Part shown: piece by piece, positions 16,720 through 26,176 of the stretch | Layout: each line of letters starts with the position of its first letter | Position numbering within the stretch: position 1 is the first letter of the stretch | From: Rhodovastum atsumiense | GTDB taxonomy: Bacteria; Pseudomonadota; Alphaproteobacteria; Acetobacterales; Acetobacteraceae | Direction of reading: 5' to 3' | NCBI GenBank assembly: GCA_026225115.1 | Contig: JAMFSE010000039.1 | Location: 1-63,707 of the forward strand | Length of the DNA: 63,707 nt | Made by a program: the position numbers and the translations under genes | The notes under the pieces: generated by a model | The model's input: only the letters and a program-made list of their open reading frames with translations | The model's database searches: none | What the model was told of the DNA's origin: nothing

Positions 16720-17640
16720 GTGGACGACATAACCAGCGCTACCATCGCCACCGCCGATTTTAAAATGCGGCATTGGGACTATAACGTCCCCGGCCCGATC
16801 AGGTTCGGCGATCCCGCTCATTTCGCGATGCTGACCCGGTTGCTGCTCGAAACCTACAACCCGTATAAGCCGGCGGTACTGGATTGGCCGAAGCTGGACC
16901 CGGAAACACTGAAGCGCGTCACCTCGCTGCCGATCTGGGAAATTGCGGTGCAGACCGAAATCAAGGCCTCGGCCCGGATCGAGGCCTTCGCCAAAACCGT
17001 CAGCAATCCGCAATTGCGCACAGCCCTGATGCATATGGCCGGCGAGGAGGCGCGGCACCGCGATGTGCTGGCCCGGCTGGTCGCCGCCTATGACATTCCC
17101 ATCCCACCGGATGAGGATTACGCTTTGCCCAACGACGCGGAATGGGGTTTCATGGTGACCGGCTATTCCGAATGCATCGACAGTTTTTTCGCCTATGGCC
17201 TGTTCGAGATGGCGAATCGCTCCGGCTATTTTCCGCCGGAACTGGTCGAGACCTTCGAGCCCGTCATCCAGGAAGAAGGCCGGCATATCCTGTTTTTCAC
17301 CAATTGGATCGCCTGGCACAAAGCCACCATGCCGCTCTGGCGCCGGCCCTATTTCGCTTTGAAGACGGCCGCGGTCTGGGCATTTCTGATCTGGGAGCGA
17401 ATCGGCCTGGCCAAAGCGGTGGACGGGCTGGAAGGTGCCGACGCCAATTTCACGATGAACGGCTCAAAAGCGCTGACCGACGAGATGGACCCGGCGGTAT
17501 TGATGGATATCTGCCTGGGCGAGGATAAAAAGCGGATGGCGGGCTACGATCCGCGGCTTAAGCGCCCCACCACCCTGCCGAAGCTGGTCCGCTTTGCCCG
17601 GTTGTTCATTCGTCCGAAGAAAAAGCCGAAGATAGCGTGA
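16720..17640 (+). CDS. Ferritin-like diiron protein of unknown function next to hopanoid genes
   Basis: A 306-residue protein with a GTG start. It shows the ligand pattern of a four-helix diiron site: Glu80 (in VQTEIKAS), E110-x2-H113 (in GEEARHRD), Glu151 (in GYSECIDSF) and E186-x2-H189 (in QEEGRHIL). The C-terminal third contains one possible hydrophobic segment (about 215-232). Its stop overlaps the GTG start of hpnL by 4 nt, and it diverges from hpnA. Family knowledge says such sites bind two metals and activate oxygen or store iron; an oxidative role on hopanoids or lipids is inference. I do not recognise a named family. Confidence 0.7.
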   Translation: MDDITSATIATADFKMRHWDYNVPGPIRFGDPAHFAMLTRLLLETYNPYKPAVLDWPKLDPETLKRVTSLPIWEIAVQTEIKASARIEAFAKTVSNPQLRTALMHMAGEEARHRDVLARLVAAYDIPIPPDEDYALPNDAEWGFMVTGYSECIDSFFAYGLFEMANRSGYFPPELVETFEPVIQEEGRHILFFTNWIAWHKATMPLWRRPYFALKTAAVWAFLIWERIGLAKAVDGLEGADANFTMNGSKALTDEMDPAVLMDICLGEDKKRMAGYDPRLKRPTTLPKLVRFARLFIRPKKKPKIA

Positions 17641-18632
17641 GTCTCCGCAGCCGCGCGCTCCCGGCCGGCATTGTGCTGGCCGGGATTGCCGTCATTACCG
17701 GGCTTGTCATTTATTTCGGGGTCGGCGACGTCATCAAGGCACTGGCGTCGGTCCGGCCGGCGAATTTTGGCCTCTATATCCTTGCCCAGCTGGGCATCAC
17801 CGCCGGGCTCGGCCTGTGCTGGCGCATGCTATTGCGCAGCCGCAACCATGGCAGCTTCTGGCTCTGCGTCTGGGGCCGGCTGGTGCGCGACGCCACCGGC
17901 GAATTCCTGCCGTTCAGCCAGGTCGGCGGCTATGTGCTCGGCGCCCGCATCATCACCCTGCATGGGGTCAACGCCATGGATGCCGCGGCCTCCACGCTCG
18001 GCGATGTCACCACCGAATTTCTTGCCGAACTGGTGTTCATCGGCCTCGGGCTCGCGATTCTGGCCTATCTGGCCCCGCATAGCGAGCTATTGCTGCCGGT
18101 GGCGATCGGCCTGTGCGTCGCGGTCGTGATGAGCGTCGGGCTGATCCTAGTGCAGCGGGGCGGCGGCAAACTGTTCCGCGCTCTAGCGTTGCGCATCGCG
18201 GGCACCACCGGTCGGGTCAGTAGTGCCGGGCGCGGCGCGGCGGAACAATTGGACCGGCTACAGGCAGCGCTTGACCAGATGTACGCCGCGCGCGGGCGGC
18301 TGGCGCTGGCGGCATTTTTCCATCTGGTCTGCTGGTTCGGCACCGCTACAGCGTCCTATGTCGGATTTCACGCGCTCGGCGTGCCGCTGACCTTTGCCAC
18401 CGCTATGGCCATCGAGGCGATGCTGCACGCCATCATGGCGCTGGCGTTTTTCATCCCGGGCCGGATCGGCATCCAGGAAGCGGCTTACACCTTGCTGGGC
18501 GCTATTTTCGGCATTCCCCCCGAAATTGCGCTGTCGCTATCGCTGCTCCGGCGGGCGCGGGACTTTGTCATCGCGGTGCCGGTTTTGCTGGCCTGGCAGG
18601 GAATCGAGGCCCGGCGGCTGCGGCTTACTTAG
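17637..18632 (+). CDS. hpnL: HpnL-type integral membrane protein (lysylphosphatidylglycerol synthase TM-region superfamily)
   Basis: A 331-residue polytopic protein of about eight membrane segments, built like the transmembrane half of lysyl-phosphatidylglycerol synthases and related flippase-like proteins. The segments FLPFSQVGGYVLGARI (about 80-95) and FFIPGRIGIQEAAYTLLGAIFG (in two adjoining pieces, about 275-297) are characteristic of HpnL proteins that accompany hopanoid clusters. It starts at a GTG overlapping the previous stop by 4 nt, implying co-translation with the diiron protein. A role in moving hopanoid or lipid precursors across the membrane is a family-level guess. Confidence 0.85.
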   Translation: MSLRSRALPAGIVLAGIAVITGLVIYFGVGDVIKALASVRPANFGLYILAQLGITAGLGLCWRMLLRSRNHGSFWLCVWGRLVRDATGEFLPFSQVGGYVLGARIITLHGVNAMDAAASTLGDVTTEFLAELVFIGLGLAILAYLAPHSELLLPVAIGLCVAVVMSVGLILVQRGGGKLFRALALRIAGTTGRVSSAGRGAAEQLDRLQAALDQMYAARGRLALAAFFHLVCWFGTATASYVGFHALGVPLTFATAMAIEAMLHAIMALAFFIPGRIGIQEAAYTLLGAIFGIPPEIALSLSLLRRARDFVIAVPVLLAWQGIEARRLRLT

Positions 18633-18954
18633 TTACGTTTCGGTTATCAGGCGGCCCATGGTCTTGCTTTGGAACGGGCCGGGCCACATCTCTCAGTCGG
18701 TTGCAACAGCGTTTGGGAAGGTGTCACATGTCAATACTAGGATGGATCGTCCTCGGGTTAATCGCCGGTTATATCGCCAGCCGGATCGTCGATAACGGCG
18801 GCAAAGGCCCGCTGATGGACATGGTGCTTGGCATCGTCGGCGCGCTGGTGGGTGGCGAGATATTCAATGCCCTCGGCGCGGTCCCCGTCACGGGGTTCAA
18901 TTTATACAGTCTGTTCGTCGCGGTGATCGGCGCGGTGGTGATTCTGGTTATTTA

Positions 18955-20226
<1,272 letters not shown>

Positions 20227-20240
20227 GGAAAAAACTCCGG

Positions 20241-20528
20241 CTATAAATCGTCAAAGGAAAATGTTCTGACTTTGCCGTCCGGCGCGGTCTGCCGCGCGGC
20301 GGCGGCTTCGATTTTTGCAAGCTGGCCAAGCGCGCGCGAACAGGGAAAGCCGTACTTCGCCTTCACCCGGTCGCTCGCGATATTGAGCGCAATGCGGCTG
20401 CGCTGCAGAAAATCAGCCAGATCGTAAGCCTGATTTTCCTCGAAATAATCCTTGATCACCAAGGATGGCGAATAGCAGGATTCGCGCACCCCGTCCGGCC
20501 ATTCGATATCGTAGCGCATTTCAGGCAT
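20241..20528 (-). CDS. MSMEG_0570 family nitrogen-starvation-type small protein (Nit1C cluster)
   Basis: A small protein of about 95 residues beginning MPEMRYDIEWPDGVRESCYS and continuing SLVIKDYFEENQAYDLADFL, ending in an acidic FSFDDL tail. This matches the MSMEG_0570 family found in nitrilase clusters and labelled as nitrogen starvation response; its activity is unknown. The start at 20528 overlaps the upstream glycosyltransferase stop by 8 nt; an ATG at 20519, three codons later, is the alternative. The reading upstream to 20630 is rejected since it lies within the glycosyltransferase gene. Confidence 0.82.
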   Translation of the reverse strand: MPEMRYDIEWPDGVRESCYSPSLVIKDYFEENQAYDLADFLQRSRIALNIASDRVKAKYGFPCSRALGQLAKIEAAAARQTAPDGKVRTFSFDDL

Positions 20529-21672
20529 GGGTGCGCTCCCGTATTGAAGCATAGGTCTCAAGATGCGCTGAGGCGGTGTGCCGCCAATCATGTTCTGCTG
20601 CGACCCTGCGTCCATTTTCACGCAATTCATCTCGCACGGGCGGCGCTATCGCATGCCGCATTGCCCTGCCGATCGACATTGCGTCATAAGGATCGCACCA
20701 GGCGGCATCTCGATGTTTCAGATATTCGGTGAAGGGCGCGATGTTCGCGATGACGACCGGAACGCTGCTCGCCATCGCTTCGAGCACGGCCAGGCCAAAG
20801 CCTTCCCTCACCGAAGGAAACACCAGCATATCGGCGCAGCGATAGAGCGCCGGCATCTCGGCTTGCGGCAGCGGACCGGTGATAATAATTGCATCTTCCG
20901 GCATGCCCGACGCCGATCGCGCCGCATCGAATCTTTGCCGGTATTCGGAGTGGTCCAACAGAGAAGCACCGCCGGCAATGACCCATTGCGCCGTTTGGTG
21001 CGCGCGCCGGAATGCCTGAAATGCCTGCAGGATACGAAAACTGTTCTTGCGTTCCTCGATGCCGCCTATGCTCAGCAGAACCGGACCGCCGCCAAGCCTC
21101 AGCCGTGCCCGCAATGGCGCGTCCCCAGCATCGGGCGCCGGCGTGAAGCGCGCAATATCGACGCCATTGCCGACGACTTCCGAGGCGAGGCCGAATTCAT
21201 CCCGCAGATGCTTCTGCCAATGCCGGCTGACGGTAAAATGCCGGTCCGCCGCTGCGATGCCGCGTATTTGGAGCGCTGTCAGCTTCGGATCATCAAATTC
21301 GTCGATATGATGCACCGTGCGGACGAAGCGGGAAATGACGCGGCTCGATTTCAGATCCGCCAGCGCATTGGCGGAGATGCTGTCCTGCGCGTGAAAAACA
21401 TCGAATTTTTCGTTGGATTTCTCATGAAAATACCGGCTGTACTCGCCCCGCCGCCGCGCCACAAGATCCGTGACATTGCCCGCCACGCCTGCCGGAATTG
21501 TAACCGTTTCACATAATGTTGGACGAAAGAATCCCTTGCCCCGCGCATCCGGCGCATGCACTACCGCTTCATGCCCCAGCCGGACCAGCGCATCGCCGAG
21601 TTCCAGCGCATGCACAACGCCGCCGCGCGGATTTGTGGAATGGGTCAGTATGGCAATCCGGAGTTTAAGCAT
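20521..21672 (-). CDS. MSMEG_0565 family glycosyltransferase (Nit1C cluster)
   Basis: A GT4-type (GT-B fold) glycosyltransferase of 383 residues. It begins LKLRIAILTHSTNPRGGVVH, has GPVLLSIGGIEERKNSFRIL at the domain junction and the sugar-nucleotide site FPSVREGFGLAVLEAMASSV near residue 300. Context identifies the MSMEG_0565 family. The start at 21672 overlaps the upstream AIR-synthase-like stop by 8 nt, so translation is probably coupled. A glycosyltransferase in a nitrilase cluster suggests that the pathway makes or modifies a glycosylated small molecule; that is inference. Confidence 0.87.
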   Translation of the reverse strand: MLKLRIAILTHSTNPRGGVVHALELGDALVRLGHEAVVHAPDARGKGFFRPTLCETVTIPAGVAGNVTDLVARRRGEYSRYFHEKSNEKFDVFHAQDSISANALADLKSSRVISRFVRTVHHIDEFDDPKLTALQIRGIAAADRHFTVSRHWQKHLRDEFGLASEVVGNGVDIARFTPAPDAGDAPLRARLRLGGGPVLLSIGGIEERKNSFRILQAFQAFRRAHQTAQWVIAGGASLLDHSEYRQRFDAARSASGMPEDAIIITGPLPQAEMPALYRCADMLVFPSVREGFGLAVLEAMASSVPVVIANIAPFTEYLKHRDAAWCDPYDAMSIGRAMRHAIAPPVRDELRENGRRVAAEHDWRHTASAHLETYASIRERTHA

Positions 21673-22648
21673 GGGCCTGTCCACATCCAAGCAGCGGATG
21701 CGCCGCAAAATCCCTTATGGTTTCAACCTCGCCATGCTGCGCGATCATCACCCGGCTGCCGGCGCTGACCGCGCCGATATCGGCGGCGGAAATCTCGCGC
21801 GCTGCAAATTGCGCTATCGCCGCATCCACATTCTCCGGCGCCACCGAGAGCAGAAAACCGAAGCTTGGAAAACTGTCGAGCCATTGCGCCAACGCCACCC
21901 CAGCCGGTCTCGGTACGCTTTCGATATCGATCGTGATTTCGACGCCGGAACACTCCGCCAGCATGATCGCCGTGCCGATAATCCCGCCCTGGCTGATATC
22001 TTTTGCAGCCCTGCTCAATCCGGCCTTCGCCAACGCGGGAAGAATCTCGAGATCAGCACGAAGCCGCGCCGGCGGCGCGCTGCTCGCCGCATCGAAATTG
22101 GAAAAATACGGCCGGTAGGCACCGCGCAAATCTATCGCCGCAACCAAACGGTCGCCCGGCCGCGCGTCAAAACTCGTCAGCAGTCTCTCGGCCCGGCCCA
22201 GAATCGCCACCGAAAGCTGGCTGTGATCGTTGCGCAGATTGCTATGCCCGCCGATGACCGGCACGCCGTAGGTCTCGGCCGCCGCCCGCATGCCCGCGAG
22301 AATCGGGGCCGCATTTGCCTCGCCATCCGCCCAAAGCGCGTCCACCACCGCAATCGCCCGCCCGCCCATGGCGGCAATGTCGGAGACATTCACCATCACG
22401 CCGCACCAGCCGGCGAACCAGGGCTCGGCGGCGACGAACTCATTCATGAACCCCTCAATGGCCAGCAGCAGATATCCGTCGCCATCGGCAATCGCCGCGC
22501 AATCATCCCCGACCGCAACGGCGCTTTGCCCGGATATCCCAAGCCTTGCCGCGACCTTGGCGATATCGGCTTTCGCCGAAATCCCGGCGCTATTGCGCAG
22601 CGCAATCGCGAGAGCGCGCAGCCCGGAGACGGTTTCACAATGGTCCAT
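21665..22648 (-). CDS. Sll0787 family AIR synthase-like protein (Nit1C cluster)
   Basis: A 327-residue PurM/SelD/ThiL-fold protein. VAVGDDCAAIADGDGYLLLAIEG near residue 44 carries the Asp residues that bind Mg-ATP in this superfamily (written here in one piece of known motif GDDCAAI), and VMVNVSDIAAMGGRAIAVVD is the typical second element; VIGGHSN and DISQGGIIGTA follow. The superfamily activates amides or related groups with ATP. Start ATG overlaps the upstream acetyltransferase stop by 1 nt. It is annotated in other genomes as sll0787 family; substrate unknown. Confidence 0.87.
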   Translation of the reverse strand: MDHCETVSGLRALAIALRNSAGISAKADIAKVAARLGISGQSAVAVGDDCAAIADGDGYLLLAIEGFMNEFVAAEPWFAGWCGVMVNVSDIAAMGGRAIAVVDALWADGEANAAPILAGMRAAAETYGVPVIGGHSNLRNDHSQLSVAILGRAERLLTSFDARPGDRLVAAIDLRGAYRPYFSNFDAASSAPPARLRADLEILPALAKAGLSRAAKDISQGGIIGTAIMLAECSGVEITIDIESVPRPAGVALAQWLDSFPSFGFLLSVAPENVDAAIAQFAAREISAADIGAVSAGSRVMIAQHGEVETIRDFAAHPLLGCGQAHA

Positions 22649-23187
22649 CAGGCCGCCCGGCGCAGCGAACGAAAGCCGATTTCAGCCTGCAGTATCGGCG
22701 GGTAGGCGGCAAGGTCCGCCCGCATCCGGTGATGCGGCAGGCCATGCAATTCCAATTCTTCCAGGCTTGTCCAGTTCAGCTTGCGAAACAGTTCCACGTT
22801 CTGCCCTTGCACATGCGCGAGGAAAGTTCTGCAGCCGCGCGCATGCGCCGCCGAAACGGCCAGCCGTATCAATGCCGCCCCCAGCGCCCCCACCCGCCGG
22901 TACTCCGCCGCCACCGCCAGGCGCGAGCCCCACCACACACCCGGTTCCGGCTGATGGATGCGCACGGTGCCGACGACATCGCCGGCCGCGACGCCGAGCA
23001 GCGATATTGCAACGATGGTGATGGCAAGATCATCGATCGCATCCCGGTCATCATTGCCAAACAGCCCCTGCTCCCGGCAGAACACCGCCCGCCGCAGCGC
23101 CGCGGCATCACGTTTTTCCCAAACCTCCGTTGCGAACTTGATCTGAAAATCACTGGCGGTGAACGGCTTGAAAGGGTCGAATATCAT
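22648..23187 (-). CDS. MSMEG_0567/Sll0786 family GNAT N-acetyltransferase (Nit1C cluster)
   Basis: 179 residues with a GNAT acetyltransferase core: FCREQGLFGNDDRD near residue 36, then GVWWGSRLAVAAEYRRVGALG where the R-V-G-A-L-G segment is the acetyl-CoA pyrophosphate loop, and FLAHVQGQNVELFRKLNWTS. The HGLPHHRMRADL segment near the C-terminus is characteristic of the Nit1C family. The start overlaps the radical SAM stop by 4 nt. It probably acylates an amine intermediate of the cluster; substrate unknown. Confidence 0.86.
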   Translation of the reverse strand: MIFDPFKPFTASDFQIKFATEVWEKRDAAALRRAVFCREQGLFGNDDRDAIDDLAITIVAISLLGVAAGDVVGTVRIHQPEPGVWWGSRLAVAAEYRRVGALGAALIRLAVSAAHARGCRTFLAHVQGQNVELFRKLNWTSLEELELHGLPHHRMRADLAAYPPILQAEIGFRSLRRAA

Positions 23188-24296
23188 GCGAGCCTCCGCT
23201 CATAGGTGGAAAGTGCGGAGCAGGCGCCGCATTTGCCGCAGCCGGCCTTGATCTCGCTGGACTGCAGCCCGGCGCCGACCACCATCTTTGCCAGCGGCGC
23301 CAAAATGCTGTGCATGAAAGCAGCGGAAGGCGATGGATGGCGTTCCAGCGGCGTGCCGGATATCGGCACGAACGGCACAACGAACGGGTATACGCCAAGG
23401 CCTATGAGCTTTTCGCACATCGCCAGAATTGCCTCCGCAGTGTCCCCAAGACCTGCCAGGACATAGGTGGAAACCTGCGCCCGGCCGAATACCGGCACGG
23501 CGGCCGCGAAGGCGGAAAAATAGCGCTCCAGCGAGACCTGCGCCTTGCCGGGCATGATGCGGGCGCGCACCTCCGGCGTTACCGCTTCCAGATGCATGCC
23601 GAGCGAATCAACGCCGGCATTGCGCAGGCGCGCAAACCATGCGTCATCATCCGGCGGCTCGCATTGCGCCTGGATCGGCAGGTTCACGGCAGCTTTCACC
23701 GCAGCCGCACTCTCCGCCAGGATCAAAGCGCCCCGATCCTTGCCGGGCGGCGTGCCCGTGGTCATCACCATATGCTTAACGCCGTCCAGCGCCACCGCTG
23801 CGCTCGCAACTTCCGCCAGCTGCGAAGGGGTTTTGCGCTCGATGGTGCGGCCGGCCGCGAGCGACTCACCGATGGCGCAGAACCGACAGGTTTTTTCCCG
23901 GCTTGTATAACGCACGCAGCTTTGCAGCACGGTGGTGGCAAGCACGTCTCTGCCGTGCAGCACGGCAATTTTCGAATACGGAATACCGTCCGCGGTGCTC
24001 AGCGCATAGAATTTCGGCGTTTTCGGAAACGAGATTTCAGCAACAATTTCACCCTGCCGGCTGATGCGGCTGCGGCCCTGCGCATCCGGCACCCCGACCA
24101 GATAGGGACTGTCATAAGCGAGCCGGGTATGCACCGGCACCATCACGGTCCTATCGCCGATCGTCATCGCCTTATGGTCGGACGGCCCTGCCCCGCCCTG
24201 CCGGCTGGGCGCGCCTGCACCTGCATCGGCAAGCCTTACGCCAAAGCTTTGCAGCTCATTCATCAGTTCTTCGGGCGGCATGGGTTCAAGCAACAT
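23184..24296 (-). CDS. MSMEG_0568 family radical SAM protein (Nit1C cluster)
   Basis: A 370-residue radical SAM protein by family context. The cluster-binding cysteines appear as C-x9-C-x2-C ([14 protein letters not shown]) near residue 120, not the canonical C-x3-C-x2-C. A CGKCGAC motif (C-x2-C-x2-C) near the C-terminus may bind an additional iron-sulfur cluster. [14 protein letters not shown] and [12 protein letters not shown] fit the TIM-barrel. I chose the ATG at 24296 over the longer reading to 24359, which would run far into the nitrilase gene; it still overlaps that gene by 11 nt. Reaction unknown. Confidence 0.85.
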   Translation of the reverse strand: MLLEPMPPEELMNELQSFGVRLADAGAGAPSRQGGAGPSDHKAMTIGDRTVMVPVHTRLAYDSPYLVGVPDAQGRSRISRQGEIVAEISFPKTPKFYALSTADGIPYSKIAVLHGRDVLATTVLQSCVRYTSREKTCRFCAIGESLAAGRTIERKTPSQLAEVASAAVALDGVKHMVMTTGTPPGKDRGALILAESAAAVKAAVNLPIQAQCEPPDDDAWFARLRNAGVDSLGMHLEAVTPEVRARIMPGKAQVSLERYFSAFAAAVPVFGRAQVSTYVLAGLGDTAEAILAMCEKLIGLGVYPFVVPFVPISGTPLERHPSPSAAFMHSILAPLAKMVVGAGLQSSEIKAGCGKCGACSALSTYERRLA

Positions 24297-25254
24297 CGCT
24301 GAGGCTCCCTTCAGTTGCAGCGGGGGTGGCAACGCGCATCGGCGCCGCGGCGCGATCATCCAGCACCAGGCTCAACAATTCCGGCCTGGCGTAATGGCCG
24401 ACAGAATCCATCATGCGCTTGCGTTTGGTTATGAGCGCCATGTCCAGATCGGCGAGCAGAATGCCCTCGCCTTGCGTCAACGGCGGCACCACATGCGCGC
24501 CCTCAGGCGAGATGATCGCGGTCATGCAGCCGCCGCGGAGCCCCTTGCGCAGCCGTTCATCCGGCGAGATTTTTGCGATCTGCGCCTCCGTCAGCCAGCC
24601 GGTGGCGTTGACGACGAAGCAGCCGCTCTCCAGCGCATGATGGCGGATCGTCACCTCGATCTGCTCGGCGAAAATCGGCCCCACCAGCGAGCCCGGAAAT
24701 TGCGCGACATGAATTTCCTCATGCTGCGCCATCAACGCATAGCGCGCCAACGGATTATAATGCTCCCAGCAGGCCAGCGCCCCGACGCGCCCCACCTGCG
24801 TGTCCACAACTTTCAGCCCGGCGCCGTCGCCCTGGCCCCAGATCATCCGCTCATGAAAGGTCGGCGTGATCTTGCGGCGCTTCAACAACAGGCTGCCAGC
24901 ATCAAAAATCAGCTGGGCGTTGTAGAGCGAACCGTGATCGCGTTCATTGACGCCGAGCACGACCACGACGTTATGCCGCCGCGCCGCCTCGGCCACCGCC
25001 TCGGTAATCGGGCCCGGCACCACCACGGCATTCTCGTAGAGCCGCACATGCTCGGCGCCGGTCAGCACCGGCGGATGCACGAAGGAGAAATACGGATACC
25101 AGGGGATAAAAGTCTCGGGAAAGGCCACAAGCTTTGCGCCCTTACCCGCCGCCTCGGCGAGTGCGGCCAGCACCCGATCCAGCGTCCCGCTTGCATTCTC
25201 AAGGTCGGGCGCAATCTGCACCGCGGCCACGCGAATCATTTTATCCCCCGGCAT
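24286..25254 (-). CDS. Nit1-type nitrilase (Sll0784/Nit6803 family, Nit1C cluster)
   Basis: Carbon-nitrogen hydrolase converting nitriles to acids and ammonia. The triad is visible: Glu in [12 protein letters not shown], Lys in [11 protein letters not shown], Cys in [15 protein letters not shown]. The cluster it belongs to (Nit1C) has been linked in the literature to cyanide use as nitrogen source in some bacteria. Start choices are a TTG at 25260, ATG at 25254 (GGAGGA 9 nt upstream, preferred) and ATG at 25239 (preceded by GGGGGA). Length of about 322 residues fits the family. Confidence 0.92.
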   Translation of the reverse strand: MPGDKMIRVAAVQIAPDLENASGTLDRVLAALAEAAGKGAKLVAFPETFIPWYPYFSFVHPPVLTGAEHVRLYENAVVVPGPITEAVAEAARRHNVVVVLGVNERDHGSLYNAQLIFDAGSLLLKRRKITPTFHERMIWGQGDGAGLKVVDTQVGRVGALACWEHYNPLARYALMAQHEEIHVAQFPGSLVGPIFAEQIEVTIRHHALESGCFVVNATGWLTEAQIAKISPDERLRKGLRGGCMTAIISPEGAHVVPPLTQGEGILLADLDMALITKRKRMMDSVGHYARPELLSLVLDDRAAAPMRVATPAATEGSLSDVA

Positions 25255-25314
25255 TTTCAAATTCCTCCAACGGCACCCGCCGCGTCGCTCAAAGCGTCCC
25301 CGTGAGCCGAAGGC

Positions 25315-25797
25315 TCACAACGTCCAGGTATCGAGAATGAAGGCGCCGTCCTTGCGGTGCAGCAGCACCAGGTCCAGCACATCGAGCGGGCTGATCGGCG
25401 TGATCCCTTCGATCAGCGAGGGCTCGCCATGGCCGTACAATGCCTGCAGCGCGAACCGGCACGCATAGACCTTGCCGCCCTCGGCCATGAATTTCGAAAT
25501 CTGGTTGTTGAAATTGAGATGCCCTGGAAACGCCTCGTCGCCCAGTTTCGGAAATCCGCGCTGCACGCCGAGCGTCACACCCGGACCGTAGAGCAGGATG
25601 GAGGTCTCGAACCCCTTGCGCAGCAGCCGCGTCGCCTGCAGCAGGTTGACGAAGCCGATCGAGCCCTCGAAGGCCACGGTATGGAAAGTGACCAGGGCTT
25701 TCTCGCCGGGCTCGGCTTTTACATCCTCAAAAACTTTGTTTTCGTAATCGACCAAAAAATCGCCTTTTTGATGGGCGGGATGGGTAACGGTTGGCAT
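25315..25797 (-). CDS. MSMEG_0572/Sll0783 family protein (first gene of Nit1C cluster)
   Basis: 160 residues from the ATG at 25797, preceded by GAGGAG at a good spacing; the longer frame to 25926 passes through the AT-rich promoter region and is rejected. It contains [20 protein letters not shown] and [18 protein letters not shown], with a DsrE/DsrF-like alpha/beta pattern and a conserved Cys in [13 protein letters not shown]. In cyanobacteria Sll0783 is associated with nitrogen starvation and polyhydroxybutyrate formation. It begins the leftward eight-gene unit; no promoter can be placed with certainty, but candidate operators lie just upstream. Confidence 0.88.
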   Translation of the reverse strand: MPTVTHPAHQKGDFLVDYENKVFEDVKAEPGEKALVTFHTVAFEGSIGFVNLLQATRLLRKGFETSILLYGPGVTLGVQRGFPKLGDEAFPGHLNFNNQISKFMAEGGKVYACRFALQALYGHGEPSLIEGITPISPLDVLDLVLLHRKDGAFILDTWTL

Positions 25798-26176
25798 GGC
25801 AAATCTCCTCGTTGCAGAACGCCCTGGCGACCCGCCAGCGGTGAACAACAAAGAGCAAGCTTTATGCCAAAATGACGGTAGAAATGAAACATCACTATAA
25901 ACAGTCAACTGCGATCCATATTCCATTCAATATTTGTATTGAATGGATAACCAGAATCGATCAAACTTGATGCGCCACGCCTTATTTTTCATCTGACCTG
26001 CGCAGAAAATAATCATTTTCTCAGGTTGATTCTTGCAAATACCTCAGGAAATTGCCGATCTTTACGCCTAACCTCAGCCAATCGACCCAGCCCTTCCGAA
26101 AAGCAACATTATACAGTCAATTGACAGGACCAAAGAATCACTTCATTGTCGTAACGCAATTGGCAACAAAGAGAAC
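25798..26176. promoter_or_regulatory. Divergent control region between Nit1C cluster and MocR-type regulator
   Basis: A 379-bp gene-free stretch, clearly richer in A and T than its surroundings. It holds two direct copies of ACAGTCAA (25901-25908, within TATAAACAGTCAA, and 26113-26120, within TATACAGTCAA). A third, inverted ACAGTCA at 26178-26184 overlaps the regulator start codon. A perfect 11-bp inverted repeat with loop TTTG lies at 25922-25947, and AGAAAAT/ATTTTCT (26004-26010, 26015-26021) forms a weaker dyad. These are candidate operators for the adjacent regulator and for nitrogen control; none is proven. Confidence 0.55.
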
